Below are positions 58,101 through 60,056 of a DNA stretch of 64,000 nt, piece after piece. The stretch covers positions 124,001 to 188,000 of the forward strand of contig CBDFGJ010000001.1 of NCBI GenBank assembly GCA_965247035.1. The letters run 5' to 3'. The number at the start of each line of letters is the position of its first letter. Position 1 is the stretch's first letter. A program made the position numbers and the translations under genes. Under the pieces are notes generated by a model. The model made no database searches and had not been told where the DNA came from. It worked only from the letters and a program-made list of their open reading frames with translations. Origin of the DNA: Azophilus sp965247035. Its GTDB lineage: Bacteria > Pseudomonadota > Gammaproteobacteria > Pseudomonadales > Azotimanducaceae.

Positions 58101-59016
58101 GACCAGCGGCGACTATGACCTGGATATGACCAGTGTTTATCCTTACTTGGGCTGGACAACAGGGGGCATGGACCTCTGGGCGACCCTCGGCTACGGCCAG
58201 GGCGAACTGGAGATCAGTGAAGACGGCGCGCAAGCGGATATCCCCTCAAGCGACCTGAGCATGCTGACCCTGGGGCTGGGCGCCAACGGTGTGTTGATTG
58301 AAACCGGCGCCACCACCCTGCTGTTCAAAACTGAGATCTTGAGCACCGAACTGGAAGTGGATGCAAGTGCGGAGATAACGGCACTCACCCAGAAAGCCCA
58401 CCGAATGCGCATGACCTTGGAAGCGATTCGCGGTTTCAGCCTGAGCAGTGGCGCACGATTGGAAACCAGCCTGGAGGCGGGTGTGCGGTATGACGGCGGC
58501 GACGGCACGACCGGCACCGGCGCGGAGATTGGCGGTGGCCTGCGCTATGCGAGCCTTAGCAAGCGCCTGGTGATGGAAGGCAAGGCGCGGGCGCTGGTGG
58601 GCGGCAAGGGCGATGCCGAGGAATGGGGGCTCAGCGGGCTGATCAAACTCAGCCCCGTAGCGAACGGGCGCGGCCTGTCCTTCAGCCTGGCGCCGGGTTA
58701 TGGGGCGACCGCCAGCGGCGTGGACCGACTCTGGCAACAAGGGCTGGATGATGGCCTGAGGGCGCAGGGCGGTCAGGGCGGCAACAACTACAGCCCGAAC
58801 CTGGACATCCGTTTGGATTACGGCATGGATGTTCCCGGGAGGCCTGGCCTCATGACGCCCTACACTGAATTCAGCCTTGGCGACAGGAACACCTATCGCT
58901 TGGGCCTGCAGTGGCGGCACAGCAAGTGGTTTGATCTGAAACTTGTCGGCGAGCGCGAAGAAGGCGGGACCACCGCTGAGCACCGCATCTACCTGGAGGG
59001 CGAGATAGCGTTCTAA
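31117..59016 (+). CDS. Giant autotransporter adhesin AT3 (about 9,299 aa)
   Basis: The ATG at 31117 follows an AGGGA ribosome binding site and opens a 32-residue signal peptide (HTRRLISRAFIACALLLGL, cleavage near AQAQAQ) shared with AT2. An in-frame ATG at 30943 would fall almost at the transcript start. The N-terminal head is three diverged ~90-residue repeats ending VARI.VT (31213-32056). The long passenger has cadherin-like, YQWQ Ig-like, LTLTFTVNQ Ig-like, TFSE.VTG..V.DF Ig-like, PF12733-type and PKD domains. Three cysteine-containing repeats (53455-54650), a Cys-pair module (55243-56090) and a He_PIG-type Ig domain (56095-56380) come next. It ends with five DUF5011-like repeats, a helix, and a barrel (about 57920-59013) with terminal GEIAF. 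It is probably secreted by the type Va route and surface-anchored. The function is inferred to be adhesion; no ligand is identifiable. Confidence 0.9.
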   Translation: MTHPLPHTRRLISRAFIACALLLGLAAQAQAQSPMVITYADGQTALAENIFAIILPSSEDAVDVRISPLETGTLAFQYGTDASQDVEIVSGEDKTVTIPVGYDYDGAIVISSNSAEVARISVTTGPDPDAPTYISGQSAIQEGSVRYELLSAGFIKLHFVPLDSGRFTFTYSGTTASSNIGPSSVGTPKESAIRPGAGFNDVVVIALDGVEVARIHVTIPSNMPAIQADSFEVADTIGADTLRVEFTALRTGIFTVTAGEVTETVEVSAEDVADSTVKEALTITVGLGFDDDVILSFGGNDVARIHVTTGPPPSTKPTVNDTPASPIAFAENGVGTVATFTATATDGRTITGFTLGGDDEDDFSITDDGVLTFAAQPNYEAPADDDGDNDYEITITATDSESEESEPLEVTVRVANAEDEGSVSNIAGTAQVGQTLTAGTTVTDEDGPDTINITGHQWQRAPSGGTYTDIGGATENMYLVVDADEDNTLRVEVSYTDDFGGNTDTANSAPTDTVSTKPVIVTLIGLGIPVRIGERVVGATMDARNVSDFDATASSGRTIDSFALEGTDAGDFEFDTITGALKFSAQPNYEVPTDANTDNDYEIIITVADSSGEVSDALEITVRVTNGDDQGSINAITGNVQVGQVLTAGDTVTDEDGEVADITYTWQSAEDGTTDYEDITGADNDETYTLTGDEEGRTIRVKADYTDPTFGAQSAISEPTEAVTAAPATLAFLEGRGAMLTSSNTFNPGYVANGNKLTLTFTVNQELASLPVVTIEEQSAEVEKGAGNDYTATYTVDRAQFTRGEGLVVRYDIGEMTAADDSARTLNPDNADSGIIVNVHPPVVYLGTITEGVVGVAQDHVFGFQPSGAADEPVTDLTVGDFDSSADVTVHSVTAVGTAVEHAGNDYHAAYTVLITPTATTFTLTLNPDSVTDLVNNGGPAVIPQNARSVSGTASASTETTVEFTETGAPRLMTSNSSGSYAREGETLTLTFTVDQALAALPLPTVLIAGQSVTATKGTGNDYTAVYTVAQVDAGVTDGELATYDIGELVAADDTVVALDPPITNPSLSTFTGTKIRFAFVPAIAAFDPDPLEDLTEGVAATVTLTIPTGTGGGALSDPVPSDFMTANIGNLGVSSDGSVNHGVAFTPSAAGAVSITFNSAGRVTDEAGNVIAAVTVTGNARSTDATLSGLAIEDNNGVEVELMPTFVSATEVYTASVATEVTSVRITPTATDAPTSMDDLGAVMAVNNKAVASGAASEPITLNLGNNIIDILVTAEDGTEEITYTITVARAVPAPGIALNSDTGADTGDGITSDGVVNVTLATGATWAYTTDGGTTPFVTGGSSNAFTLEEGEYDAGDVQVRQTVNSVLSAVAMLDAVTVDTTAPTVTFGTIDAGVIDASQDHDITFSEEVAGFVDNTDITATGATVNGVTSSGTTYTINFTPAATTFTLTINKATPTDPVIDLAGNAVAETSATGTANTPPVAEAGDPQPDEVVGRVVTLDGFGSSDPDSDTLTYSWVHTLTGDAVPTPPITLTTNDPLTPTATFTPVAAGVYTFALTVTDSGTPEASGTDTVVITVSEPAPPTIATPTESPIEFAENGAGAVYTFTATATGTITGFTLDGDDEDDFSITDDGILTFDPPPNYEAPTDADNDNDYVITITATDSASEESEPLEVTVRVINAEDEGSVSDITGTPQVGETLTAGMVTDEDGGVTVLSYQWQSAPDGTVADSAVWDDIDDELSKTYRPVVDDVGRIIRVVATYTDDFGSTTDEATSDPTAAVIASTRPFFTNLIELGAPVIIEQVMGSTRDARKVGDYDAEASGSRSIERFALAGIDAGQFGFDTMTGDLLFNAQPNYEAPTDADSNNDYEIIITVADDTGEVSDALAITVRVTNGDDPGSISAITGNAQVGQVLTAGDMVTDEDGEVADITYQWQSAEDDADTAADVDDAAWPDISGAAASTYMPVVGDVGRIIRMVATYTDGHGPDKMIPSAPTTAVQVASTTVPTPSIALAVDTGIDGDGITSNGLVNVTLAGGFKPDRTPDADIWEYSTGATDGDGDLIWVPGTNPAPGSDPNVALVATFNLGTLTLPDGIYQLRVRQTINGAVSAVASLAVTLDTTAPTVTFDNTIAALGVLDTAQTHPITFSEAVDFDSTDLTAEGATAVSVALNSGSEIAYTITFTPTEAAFRLTLAAGSVMDPAGNTAPAAAMSASGTLALAFTAGPTLSSNGATVDGVTYAKDGDELTLAFTVNQALGNDPVPEVAITGRPATVKKGVGYDYTATYTVVATQVTDGALANYAIDVLFAVGDRTNTLGGEGATDSAIRIDITPPTVATFPALGESTVNEPASVEITFSEAVTDFDNTDITGATAVMVVDSGDQTTYTLTYTPNAAGAVSLTLAANAVTDFAGNTGPASAVPKSGTAEAAATQTTTKPRIIAKMTIPGLTTAEFDRDKFIMGIAGLFATVEPDDVRILSIAAGSVIVDYEIVAGSNDELAALDMTLSTATAPQLRTASGQNIPDNTMVTNTAARQSLSEPVVVEPLALPIEIGEKVVGATMDVADVADFTATATGDRTITGFTLGGDDEDDFSITDDGVLTFAAQPNYEASTDADNDNDYVITITATDNASEESEPLEVTVRVTNGEDEGSVSNIAGTAQVGQTLTAGDTVTDEDGGVAISDPGYQWQRAPSGGTYTDIGGATENMYLVVDADEDNTLRVVVSYTDGFGSNTDTATSDPTDAVSAPPPNTAPTITAGDEAVRYAENGAGPVADYDAVDAENNAITWSVGGTDADFFSIDANGVLRFINSPNFEVPVDVAGSDNTVVAGDNMYEITITATDSETSEPLAVTVTVTNANDVGTAVIEDAEGRSASTPGIAQVGRELTARIIDEDGEPSTAVIPEYTWESRHHASASDGDYSFLQRGPNNTYTPAAVSDFDRVLRVRIRYFNAEPFVIELVASGPTAAVVAADTTAPTVTLGTIAEGMIGTEQMHDITFSEEVTGLAVEDFSASTDATVNGVTDSGDGDGATYTIAFTPNAAAFTLSLAADSVSDTAAAPNPGPEAPASANGTAAADTTAPTVTFGTIAPGVIGTEQMHDITFSEEVTGLAVEDFSASTNATVNDVTDSGDGDGATYTIAFTPNAASFTLSLAADSVSDTATSPNPGPASAATASGTAADATTVTFGTIAPGMIGTEQTHDITFSVAVTGLAADDFSASIGATVNDVTDRGDGDGATYTIAFTPNAANFTLSLAADSVSDTAAPPNQGPKAPASADGTAAADTTAPTVTLGSIDDGVIGTAQDHGLTFDEAITGLEVADFSVSNALVNSGDLVVNSVTPASGPGTTYTISITPQATAFTLTLAADSVSDTATSPNPGPASAATASGTAADATTVTFGTIAPGMIGTEQTHDITFSVAVTGLAADDFSASIGATVNDVTDRGDGDGATYTIAFTPNAANFTLTLAANSVSDTATPPNPGPEAPASADGTAAADTTAPTANLGTIDDGVIGTAQDHGLTFDEAITGLEVADFSVSNALVNSGDLVVNSVTPASGPGTTYTISITPQAIAFTLTLAADSVSDTATPPNPGPASAATASGTAADNIVPMITLLRAEHTGGMESGGIAYLNEGDTLTVLVQSNVPLTPASREGSVRFKFGETPGDAQNLRATPNAGRYSAVYTVKATDNATAVALIIDGAMDDDNNRVTDLELPVSGVQIDTTAPMVTTFPDLGEPTVSQPANVEITFSEAVADFDNTDITGATAIMVADSGDQTTYTLTYTPPNEGAVTLTLAANAVTDFAGNTGPASAVPKSGTAEAAATQTTTKPRIIAKMTIPGLTTAEFDRDKFIMGIAGLFATVEPDDVRILSIAAGSVIVDYEIVAGSNDELDALETTLSAATTLQLRTASGQTLAPAAEVSTTVARQDAPAPTLTLGFTEDGGPALTSNGATVDGVTYAIAGNELTLTFTVNQALATDPLPTVLIAGQTAEVTHIGETYTATYTVIAANVADGAMAGYDIGELVAADTNVAALDPPAGTSDIQIDVTAPTITLTGGDAPILLTVGDAYTEQGATATDNVDVSVPTPTPSGTVDIDTSGDYTITYTATDRAGNVATRTRTVTVNEPAATNTAPTINTGNEAIMHAENTLVTTPVATYTATDTESNAIAWSHGGTDASFFMIDDDDGELRFINLPDFEDAHGETYSITITATETDGAPSNLSSEPLAVTVTVTNVEEGVGTVTISGTPQVGMVLTASPVTGDPDVVENVESYEWQSAAEGSTDYTAYNPAATGSTYTPDANDVDRIIRVVATYTDGEGSGKEATSEPTGAVVAATAPTVDATTPASPIEFAEKDEGSATDVGPVATFTAAPTGSKTITSWEVGGTDMDDFSITDAGVLTFNAQPNFEEPADVGTDNVYDITVTATDSDSVSSVPRAIAIGVTNVDEAAMARIEGSLRVHRVLTAVVTDPDAVTLSNPEGDVAHLFHTWYRTDEDGNDIGGIANNRGSVETISLVERHVGFRIAVEVVYTDPVYGTKRATGGPTAPVAAAVRPDAEAGNNQNVETSEEVTLNGSRSGHPVGTSNTITIVSYVWEHTLTDGVEPATAVAITEDGTAADDPTTPSATFTAPTVEGVLTFRLTVTDNEDGTRYDTVTITVTEPEPEQPNRPPNAEAGPIQQGVLSDRRVTLNGSGSHDRDGTIVRYAWQHILTDGNPPASPINFDSDNTATPTAAFTTPLDAFGTLTFELTVTDDDGATATDTVDVTSKPRVLGGGSLPITAENTTPVYFYNAAATGARTIANWEVRGTDAIYFSIRSNGRVRFRQGPNFEKETAEDHSNVYEITVVAIDSQGYESKPFPVMVTVRDVEEPAVFADITRVMQVLTAGALTDPDAVTPDNPAGTITDATYQWQRVPSVGGPVNIGTSASYTLVAADQGETIQVVASYTDPRGAQRVTSETLRIQPAPVITKPEITDGSAELNLSYAEDRTNPVAKFEATDVTGDDIWSLGGADASFFDIADDGTLTFKTQPNFEKETEADHGNDYEITVTVTNSDNVLSSAPRAVVIGVTNVNEDGAVTIDGIAHVGQVLTASATDPDAVTPDNSNGEVTTREHTWQSAPPGSGDWADIAGATDSTYTLTADDAGKIIRVNLLYAAPPTPTFFFPHDSEPTDTVRGAYFTVGGGPLLTSNGATVDGVTYAKHDDRLTLTFTVVQKLANDPTVTIAGRTVTATDPDNDNEHAATYTVDETHAGVAGSDGVAVVYDIGEMVAADDATNTFNPDEATSTILIDVVAPTVVTFDAPVVGVIGRAQDHPITFSEAVTGVDATDFTGESARVNDVTGSGATYTIDFTPTSATFTLTLAAGSVSDPAGNAAGTASVSGTATASTVDEPAVFADITGTPRVGRVLTAGALTDPDAVTPDKPNGTITDATYQWQRVPSVGDPVNIGTSASYTLVDADQGETIQVVASYTDTHGAQSVTSETLRIQSAPVITDGSAELNLSYAEDRTNPVAKFEATDVAGDEIWSLGGADASFFDIADDGTLTFKTQPNFEKETEEDHGNDYEITVTVTNSDNVLSSAPRAVVISVTNVNEDVAVTIDGIAHVGQVLTASATDPDAVTPGNPDGGIATRGRTWQSAPPGTAASSRDWADIVGATDSTYTLTADDVGKIIRVNLRASDPAFPTFFFPHDSEPTDTVGGAYFTVGGGPMLTSNGATVDGVTYAKHGDRLTLTFTVVQKLVNDPTVTIAGQTVTATDPDNDNEHTATYTVDETHVGVAGSDGVAVVYDIGEMVAADDAANTLNPDEATSTILIDVVAPTVVTFDVPAVGVIGRAQDHPITFSEAVTGVDATDFTGERARVNDVTGSGATYTIDFTPTSATFTLTLAAGSVSDPAGNAAETASVPGTATASTVNEPAVFADITRAMQLLTAGALTDPNAVTSDNPAGTITDATYQWQRVPSVGDPVNIGTSASYTLVDADQGETIQVVASYTDTHGAQSVTSAPLQIMNTGPVISGDAAVDYAETEMPLPFDPTDVVATYTAIDAEGDDFLFAIFGTDARFFLLHHSTGRLTVAERLNFELPTDANSDGVYVLNIVARTAENDSDPFKVTVTVTNVDETGMAAIDGTAQVGQVLTAVATDPDAVTPEERTGAVAGDTFEWQSAPEGTAANDPAWAPITGATDATYRPDAGDVGRTIRVEVDYTDPVFSGTRTVTSAATTAVRMDDVAPTVATFDDPDRGVVGTAQTHPITFSEAVNGVAESDFTTEGVTVNSVADTGDQTTYTITLTPTAATFTLTLGINQIADLSNNTGPATEASASGTANFPPEANAGVNQQAAPNMSVTLQGSGTDRDADDVLSYAWRQINGTNVSLDNADIAGPTFTTPAELGVLTFELTVTDDDAEAPGSDTDRVIVQPQLAFAEGPTLTTSNANKARAKAGDTLELTFTVNQALADDPVVTIAGQTVTATDPDKDNTYTATYRVVAVAVADGVVSYAIAEMAAAGNPDNTLAPADTPSTIQIDVTAPVINLPEGDATIALESAETYTEQEATATDNVDGTVPVTIGGDRVRNLTIDIGTIFTVTYNARDAAGNKAVQRTRDVTVVQGSDATLRSLRISSGTLSPVFDPEQEAYTVMVPSSVTSIKIRLQVNDGGFADPPDPNAAFARATVSDDPNPAMDGVEITNRVESAPFSLGVGENDPIRIKVTARDSSTKTYTITVTRADSFTEAALETLTISPGFLSPVLALGTLNYAVRVGVASVTVSATTINPATSIIVRLNGQQVGVAAQGNVSGVPLSLNTLGDHEIKIEVTAEDTTTRQTYTVTVTRVANTPPTSHAGPDADGVVGEEVALDGTGSSDSETATDDLIYFWEQAVGPDVTLSNGGYVARPTFTPTGTGTYIFDLTVIDDGRASSAADTVVITVHGNLIFSEGPTLTSDGASGSTGGSDNLPFTYAKDGDTLTLTFTVDQALARDPSVTIAGQTATVAKGGGNDYTATYTVVAADVEDRDNQYAHYDIGEMVAADNPGNKVDPPSTVSAVRIDVIPPVAEFGPVVRFGDFPPNLAMGVPATVRLTFSKSTRSDDDILQGAEADDFILVNADSLRLENASSGDVFVHFTPIAEGDVSITFNSAGSLADAAGNVIAEASMAGTALAPNNPPVITGMAAVSYEENDAAVVATYAATDTEGNALEWNLIGADSQQFNFDDTTGDLTFKIPPDFENPQDTGASATDNNAENSFNTYQVTIVATETDGVPVNREGAIRVAITVTDLDETGEVTISGKPQVGLTLTAGVTDPDGIIGTPTWQWRVGATADGAFANVATNGTASTYVPVAADAGRFLRVVTAYSDTHGVKALTSATSAAVAAAGALHLTAQSLASNGAMVDGVTYAKQGDTLTLTFTVNKALASDPVVTIAGQSVTAAKGSGNDYTATYTVVAAEVADRQGGITYDIGAMAATDDAADTLDPVAVSSPLILDTIAPTPEIVLTAGINYQFAVNVVEAEALGTGAGEAMLDISELTRDGAALAAPSAVIDGGSDSILVCLYGVTPDQNNQSPPPPNPNQPPPMPLGACLATPGDTGVAPLVDGEVLAVVAGALTDAAGSPNGAAMQTLADLQPDDLLDDGQPPEIEATFTRGNNYEFRVTATDANGLDRTTPVTPEHFVRLDTTGAPLNPNISSVYSGGEGVVVVCLHGESVPDTCSPSPRGSDPASFAEPLSPGESIRVVANAFRDTLGNGNLDHEIIVPDDVLVAPAAVAINVSVGVHQFRVTVTAVDGLSSDAERAQVRLGEVTRTLTATGAPEAFAAPSALLPDASGGGLVCLFGESSTAGACETQVGSTGVAPLTVGEFIGVSDGAVHNSADTPSRATRIRFSGNIEPVADAGAARTEAAGAEVVLDGSGSSDPDGDDAALRYFWDHILTDGSPPATPITLDDVAEPAFTPTEAGVYTFELTVIDAADTPASSTATVVITVQDTTAPTVDFGTITEGVIGIEQTHTITFSEEVTGLAVEDFSTSTDVTVNSVAPASGPSTTYAIAFTPNAASFTLILAADSVMDTATTPNMGPPIQVTVTVTGTAATSITGLVVDVLTTKGMTTLTWDAYMVGAGAGGMTAYAGAYTIESALTRQEPPGPGEQYDPTLLNFAADETTGAGATTHTWDAGATVRVYRISIDDPDNPGTTLYSNLVEGAQLFPATNAGSIDPANPKFAYDVSATGPTTLDFQYIPPGAGGKDSPASHVAAPGVLTSLAGTTTIDGGMLRVRSTGIPYRQSSDPGLQHRTPGFTCSTGDRRAGDIRGGSILREVTYTPPASVNEGDLTDSFDVSVQKVFIQFRAEARAGTGGAELIVNCYADGAPQTQTIEVARVALALPDPANLYYTAGTAITPVVLPAATGGTGTGTPTYALTGPNGGPLPAGLMFNAANRTLFGMPTAVGETELTYTATDGVATPASQTFIVTVSADTVVPVITLLGDSRFKVDQGATYTDPGATASDDRDGDLSAGIVVGGDTVDTDMVGEYIVTYNVSNSVGNAARTVARIVRVVEPDTVAPVITLLGDSPLEVDQGAAYTDPGATASDGRDGDISAGIVVGGDTVETDTAGEYTVTYDVSDAAGNAAEQVTRIVRVVLPPDTAAPVITLLGDSPLEVDQHTTYTDPGATASDDRDGDLSAGIVVGGDTVEIDTVGEYTVTYDVSDAAGNAAEQVTRIVRVVLPPDTVAPVIELLGDSPLEVDQHTTYTDPGATASDDRDGDISARIVVGGDTVEIGTVGEYTVTYNVSDAAGNAAEQVTRIVRVVLPPDTVPPVIELLGDSPLEVDQGAAYTDPGATASDDRDGDISAGIVVGGDTVDADTAGEYTVTYDVSDAAGNAAETVTRIVRVVVVRDLDALNRAILPEVARDIADQNVSAIARRLEQARRLSRAAGSASLGGASSLAEIAKSQGRSIADDQFDMKRFLGGSDFVLPLSATGDGEEVDDIQLTLWGAGDYRNLKGADGVRWDGDLLNLQLGLDAHLSERTILGVSVSGSHAKLDYTNPSLATSGDYDLDMTSVYPYLGWTTGGMDLWATLGYGQGELEISEDGAQADIPSSDLSMLTLGLGANGVLIETGATTLLFKTEILSTELEVDASAEITALTQKAHRMRMTLEAIRGFSLSSGARLETSLEAGVRYDGGDGTTGTGAEIGGGLRYASLSKRLVMEGKARALVGGKGDAEEWGLSGLIKLSPVANGRGLSFSLAPGYGATASGVDRLWQQGLDDGLRAQGGQGGNNYSPNLDIRLDYGMDVPGRPGLMTPYTEFSLGDRNTYRLGLQWRHSKWFDLKLVGEREEGGTTAEHRIYLEGEIAF
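31213..32056 (+). repeat. N-terminal triple repeat of AT3
   Basis: Three consecutive ~90-residue units share a strand pair (SPLETGTLAFQYG, VPLDSGRFTFTYSG, TALRTGIFTVTAG) and a closing VARI.VT. The closing segment is also similar at DNA level (GTTGCAAGGATA at about 31474, 31750 and 32020). Base composition is visibly less GC-rich than in the rest of AT3. Neither AT2 nor the visible part of AT1 has it. The domain family is not recognised. Confidence 0.65.
38311..38610 (+). repeat. 300-bp identical duplication in AT3, copy 1
   Basis: Identical base for base to 42457-42756 (offset 4,146 bp). It covers the end of a TFSEAV Ig-like unit and most of a unit with the pattern IPGLTTAEFDRDKFIMGIAG...SIAAGSVIVDYEI. 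That unit resembles small ferredoxin-like-fold domains seen in extracellular repeat proteins. Flanks on both sides are only similar. Confidence 0.85.
40621..41880 (+). repeat. Two tandem 630-bp repeats in AT3
   Basis: 40621-41250 and 41251-41880 are near-identical copies, each with two ~105-residue Ig-like units (TFGTIAPGMIGTEQTHDITF and IDDGVIGTAQDHGLTF). Two related units precede at about 40017-40620, giving six in a row. The unit boundary is AGCGGCACTGCGGCGGAC. Confidence 0.85.
42457..42756 (+). repeat. 300-bp identical duplication in AT3, copy 2
   Basis: Identical to 38311-38610. The neighbouring domains on the right differ: a cadherin-like unit after copy 1, and an LTLTFTVNQ Ig-like unit after copy 2. 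Confidence 0.85.
45667..49070 (+). repeat. Tandem 1.56-kb repeats in AT3 (two full, one partial)
   Basis: Copies begin at 45667, 47224 and 48787 with GAGCCGGCAGTCTTCGCCGA. Each full copy (1,557 and 1,563 bp) encodes a YQWQRVPSV Ig-like unit, a cadherin-like unit (LNLSYAEDRTNPVAKFEATD), a second Ig-like unit, an LTLTFTVVQ unit and a TFSEAVTGVDATDF unit. The third copy stops after its first unit (about 49070). Copies differ by scattered substitutions and small in-frame indels. Confidence 0.85.
53455..54650 (+). repeat. Three cysteine-containing ~130-residue repeats in AT3
   Basis: Three diverged units follow each other, each with a YEF.V or QFAV.V strand, a VCL.G motif (ILVCLYGV, VVVCLHGES, GLVCLFGES), a second Cys shortly after (GACLAT, DTCSPS, GACETQ) and a closing L..GE...V..GA motif. 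The spacing suggests one disulfide per unit. The first unit carries a proline-rich insert (about 53680-53720). The family is not recognised. Confidence 0.65.
56383..57639 (+). repeat. DUF5011-like array of AT3, 5 units
   Basis: Units start at 56383, 56632, 56884, 57136 and 57388. The order of unit types matches AT2: a DSRFKVDQ first unit, two DQHTTYTDPG units at positions 3 and 4, and a VDADTAGEYTV last unit. Confidence 0.92.
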
Positions 59017-59178
59017 GTTCCGCCATCCTCGCCGCAGGCGGCAATCCAGAACGGCGAAACCGTAATCCTTTCGCCGTTCCCGTGAAGGAATGATGGAGGC
59101 GGAGAGGGCTTACTATGTAAGCCAAAACTGCAAGTCAAGCTAAAGCATGACGTCGGTCAAAAGCAGACAATGCCTACA
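59017..59178. repeat. 3' flank of AT3 with hairpin (copy of 3675-3835)
   Basis: Contains an 11-bp inverted repeat, GAACGGCGAAA (59049-59059) and TTTCGCCGTTC (59069-59079), without a T-run. It is followed by the same GAGGGCTTACTATGTAAGCC region as after AT1. Homology to the AT1 flank ends at CCTACA, where the AT1 side has lost the next ~250 bp. Confidence 0.8.
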
Positions 59179-59268
59179 TTTCCATCCCATCCCATCCTAG
59201 TAAACTTGTGTCATATATTTCGAGCATGAAAGTAGTCATGCGTATTTTTACATTGTAATGGAGGCCAC

Positions 59269-59727
59269 ATGACTGATACCCTAGCCAGGGCTAATATCCT
59301 TATGGAGTCAGGGTTTACTAACCAGCAAGCTCAAGCCATGGTCACCGTGATGACTGACAACCTTGCCACCAAAGAAGATATTGGAACCCTCAAGGGTGAT
59401 ATTGGAACCCTCCGCAGTGACGTGAAGGAAGAGATTGGAGCCCTCCGCAGTGACGTGAAGGAAATGGAAACTTCCCTCCGCAGCGACGTGAAGGAAGAGA
59501 TTGGAGCCCTCCGCAGCGACATGAAGGAAGAGACTCGAACCCTCCGCAGCGGCATGCAGAAAATGGAAATTTCCCTCCGCAGTGACATGCAGAAAATGGA
59601 AACTTCCCTTCACAAAGAGATGCAAGAAACGAACTTTAGCAATAAGGGTCAATTTTTGTTCATCAAATTGATAGTGTCTGCCGTCCTTGGTGTGATGATT
59701 GCGGGCCTAGTGAAAAGCTTTTTCTAA
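59269..59727 (+). CDS. DUF1640-like coiled-coil, tail-anchored membrane protein
   Basis: 152 residues. The N-terminus (residues 1-35, MESGFTNQQAQAMVTVMTD) resembles the DUF1640/CCDC90 family found in many proteobacteria, whose role is unknown. Next come about seven 11-residue repeats (EIGALRSDVKE, METSLRSDVKE and similar; 33 bp each), which form a hendecad coiled coil. A single C-terminal hydrophobic segment (LFIKLIVSAVLGVMIAGLV) probably anchors it in the inner membrane with the coil in the cytoplasm. GGAGG (59260-59264) precedes the ATG by 4 bases. A small inverted repeat, GCATGA/TCATGC (59224-59241), lies in the upstream region and might be an operator. A broken copy follows AT1, so the gene travels with the 3' end of the giant genes. 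Confidence 0.85.
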   Translation: MTDTLARANILMESGFTNQQAQAMVTVMTDNLATKEDIGTLKGDIGTLRSDVKEEIGALRSDVKEMETSLRSDVKEEIGALRSDMKEETRTLRSGMQKMEISLRSDMQKMETSLHKEMQETNFSNKGQFLFIKLIVSAVLGVMIAGLVKSFF

Positions 59728-59836
59728 TAAAGCAATTCGCTTGGCGGCGCCATCGTCAGCCGCGCCTTGCGGTCGGGTTATATGGTCCGTCCACCGGGAC
59801 GACCTCCGGCGAAGTGAACCGAGCTCTGGAGGGGTC

Positions 59837-59957
59837 TCTCCGCGACCACCACAACGTCCGCACCATGCCCTTGGCTTGTTGACTCCGACCGAATTCCCGC
59901 GCGAGCTCTCCCTCGCTGCCTGATCGGAAAAATTCCGCAATGTACTGAGCCCGTACA
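59837..59957 (+). pseudogene. IS3-type transposase 3' end, frameshifted (left copy)
   Basis: Encodes the C-terminal integrase signature: LRDHHNV in one frame, then RPHHALGLLTPTEF in another. Four bases present in the right-hand copy (CCGGCCCCACC) are missing here (CCGCACC). The stop TGA near 59921 is followed by the IS terminus, ending in GAGCCCGTACA (59957), where similarity to the copy at 63877-64000 ends. The transposase frame may extend left to about 59790 (VNRALEGSLRDHH). The stretch 59728-59836 otherwise shows nothing clear. Confidence 0.75.
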
Positions 59958-60056
59958 TTTCCTTGCGGGTTTCCTGCCCGCACTTCATAGTAGAATCAAA
60001 GTTGAAGTAGTTGAAAGCCCATGTCCGTATTTCCGAGCAGACCATGAGGAGAACGT

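Noticed and set aside
5870..59016. Type I secreted RTX adhesin (LapA-like) interpretation of AT2 and AT3
   Set aside because: No GGxGxDxxx nonapeptides and no type I C-terminal signal. Instead there is an N-terminal signal peptide and a C-terminal barrel ending in Phe, and no type I secretion genes are nearby.
59741..59923. Short open frame as a separate gene
   Set aside because: It contains the frameshifted transposase end (RPHHALGLLTPTEF) and is explained by the IS remnant.
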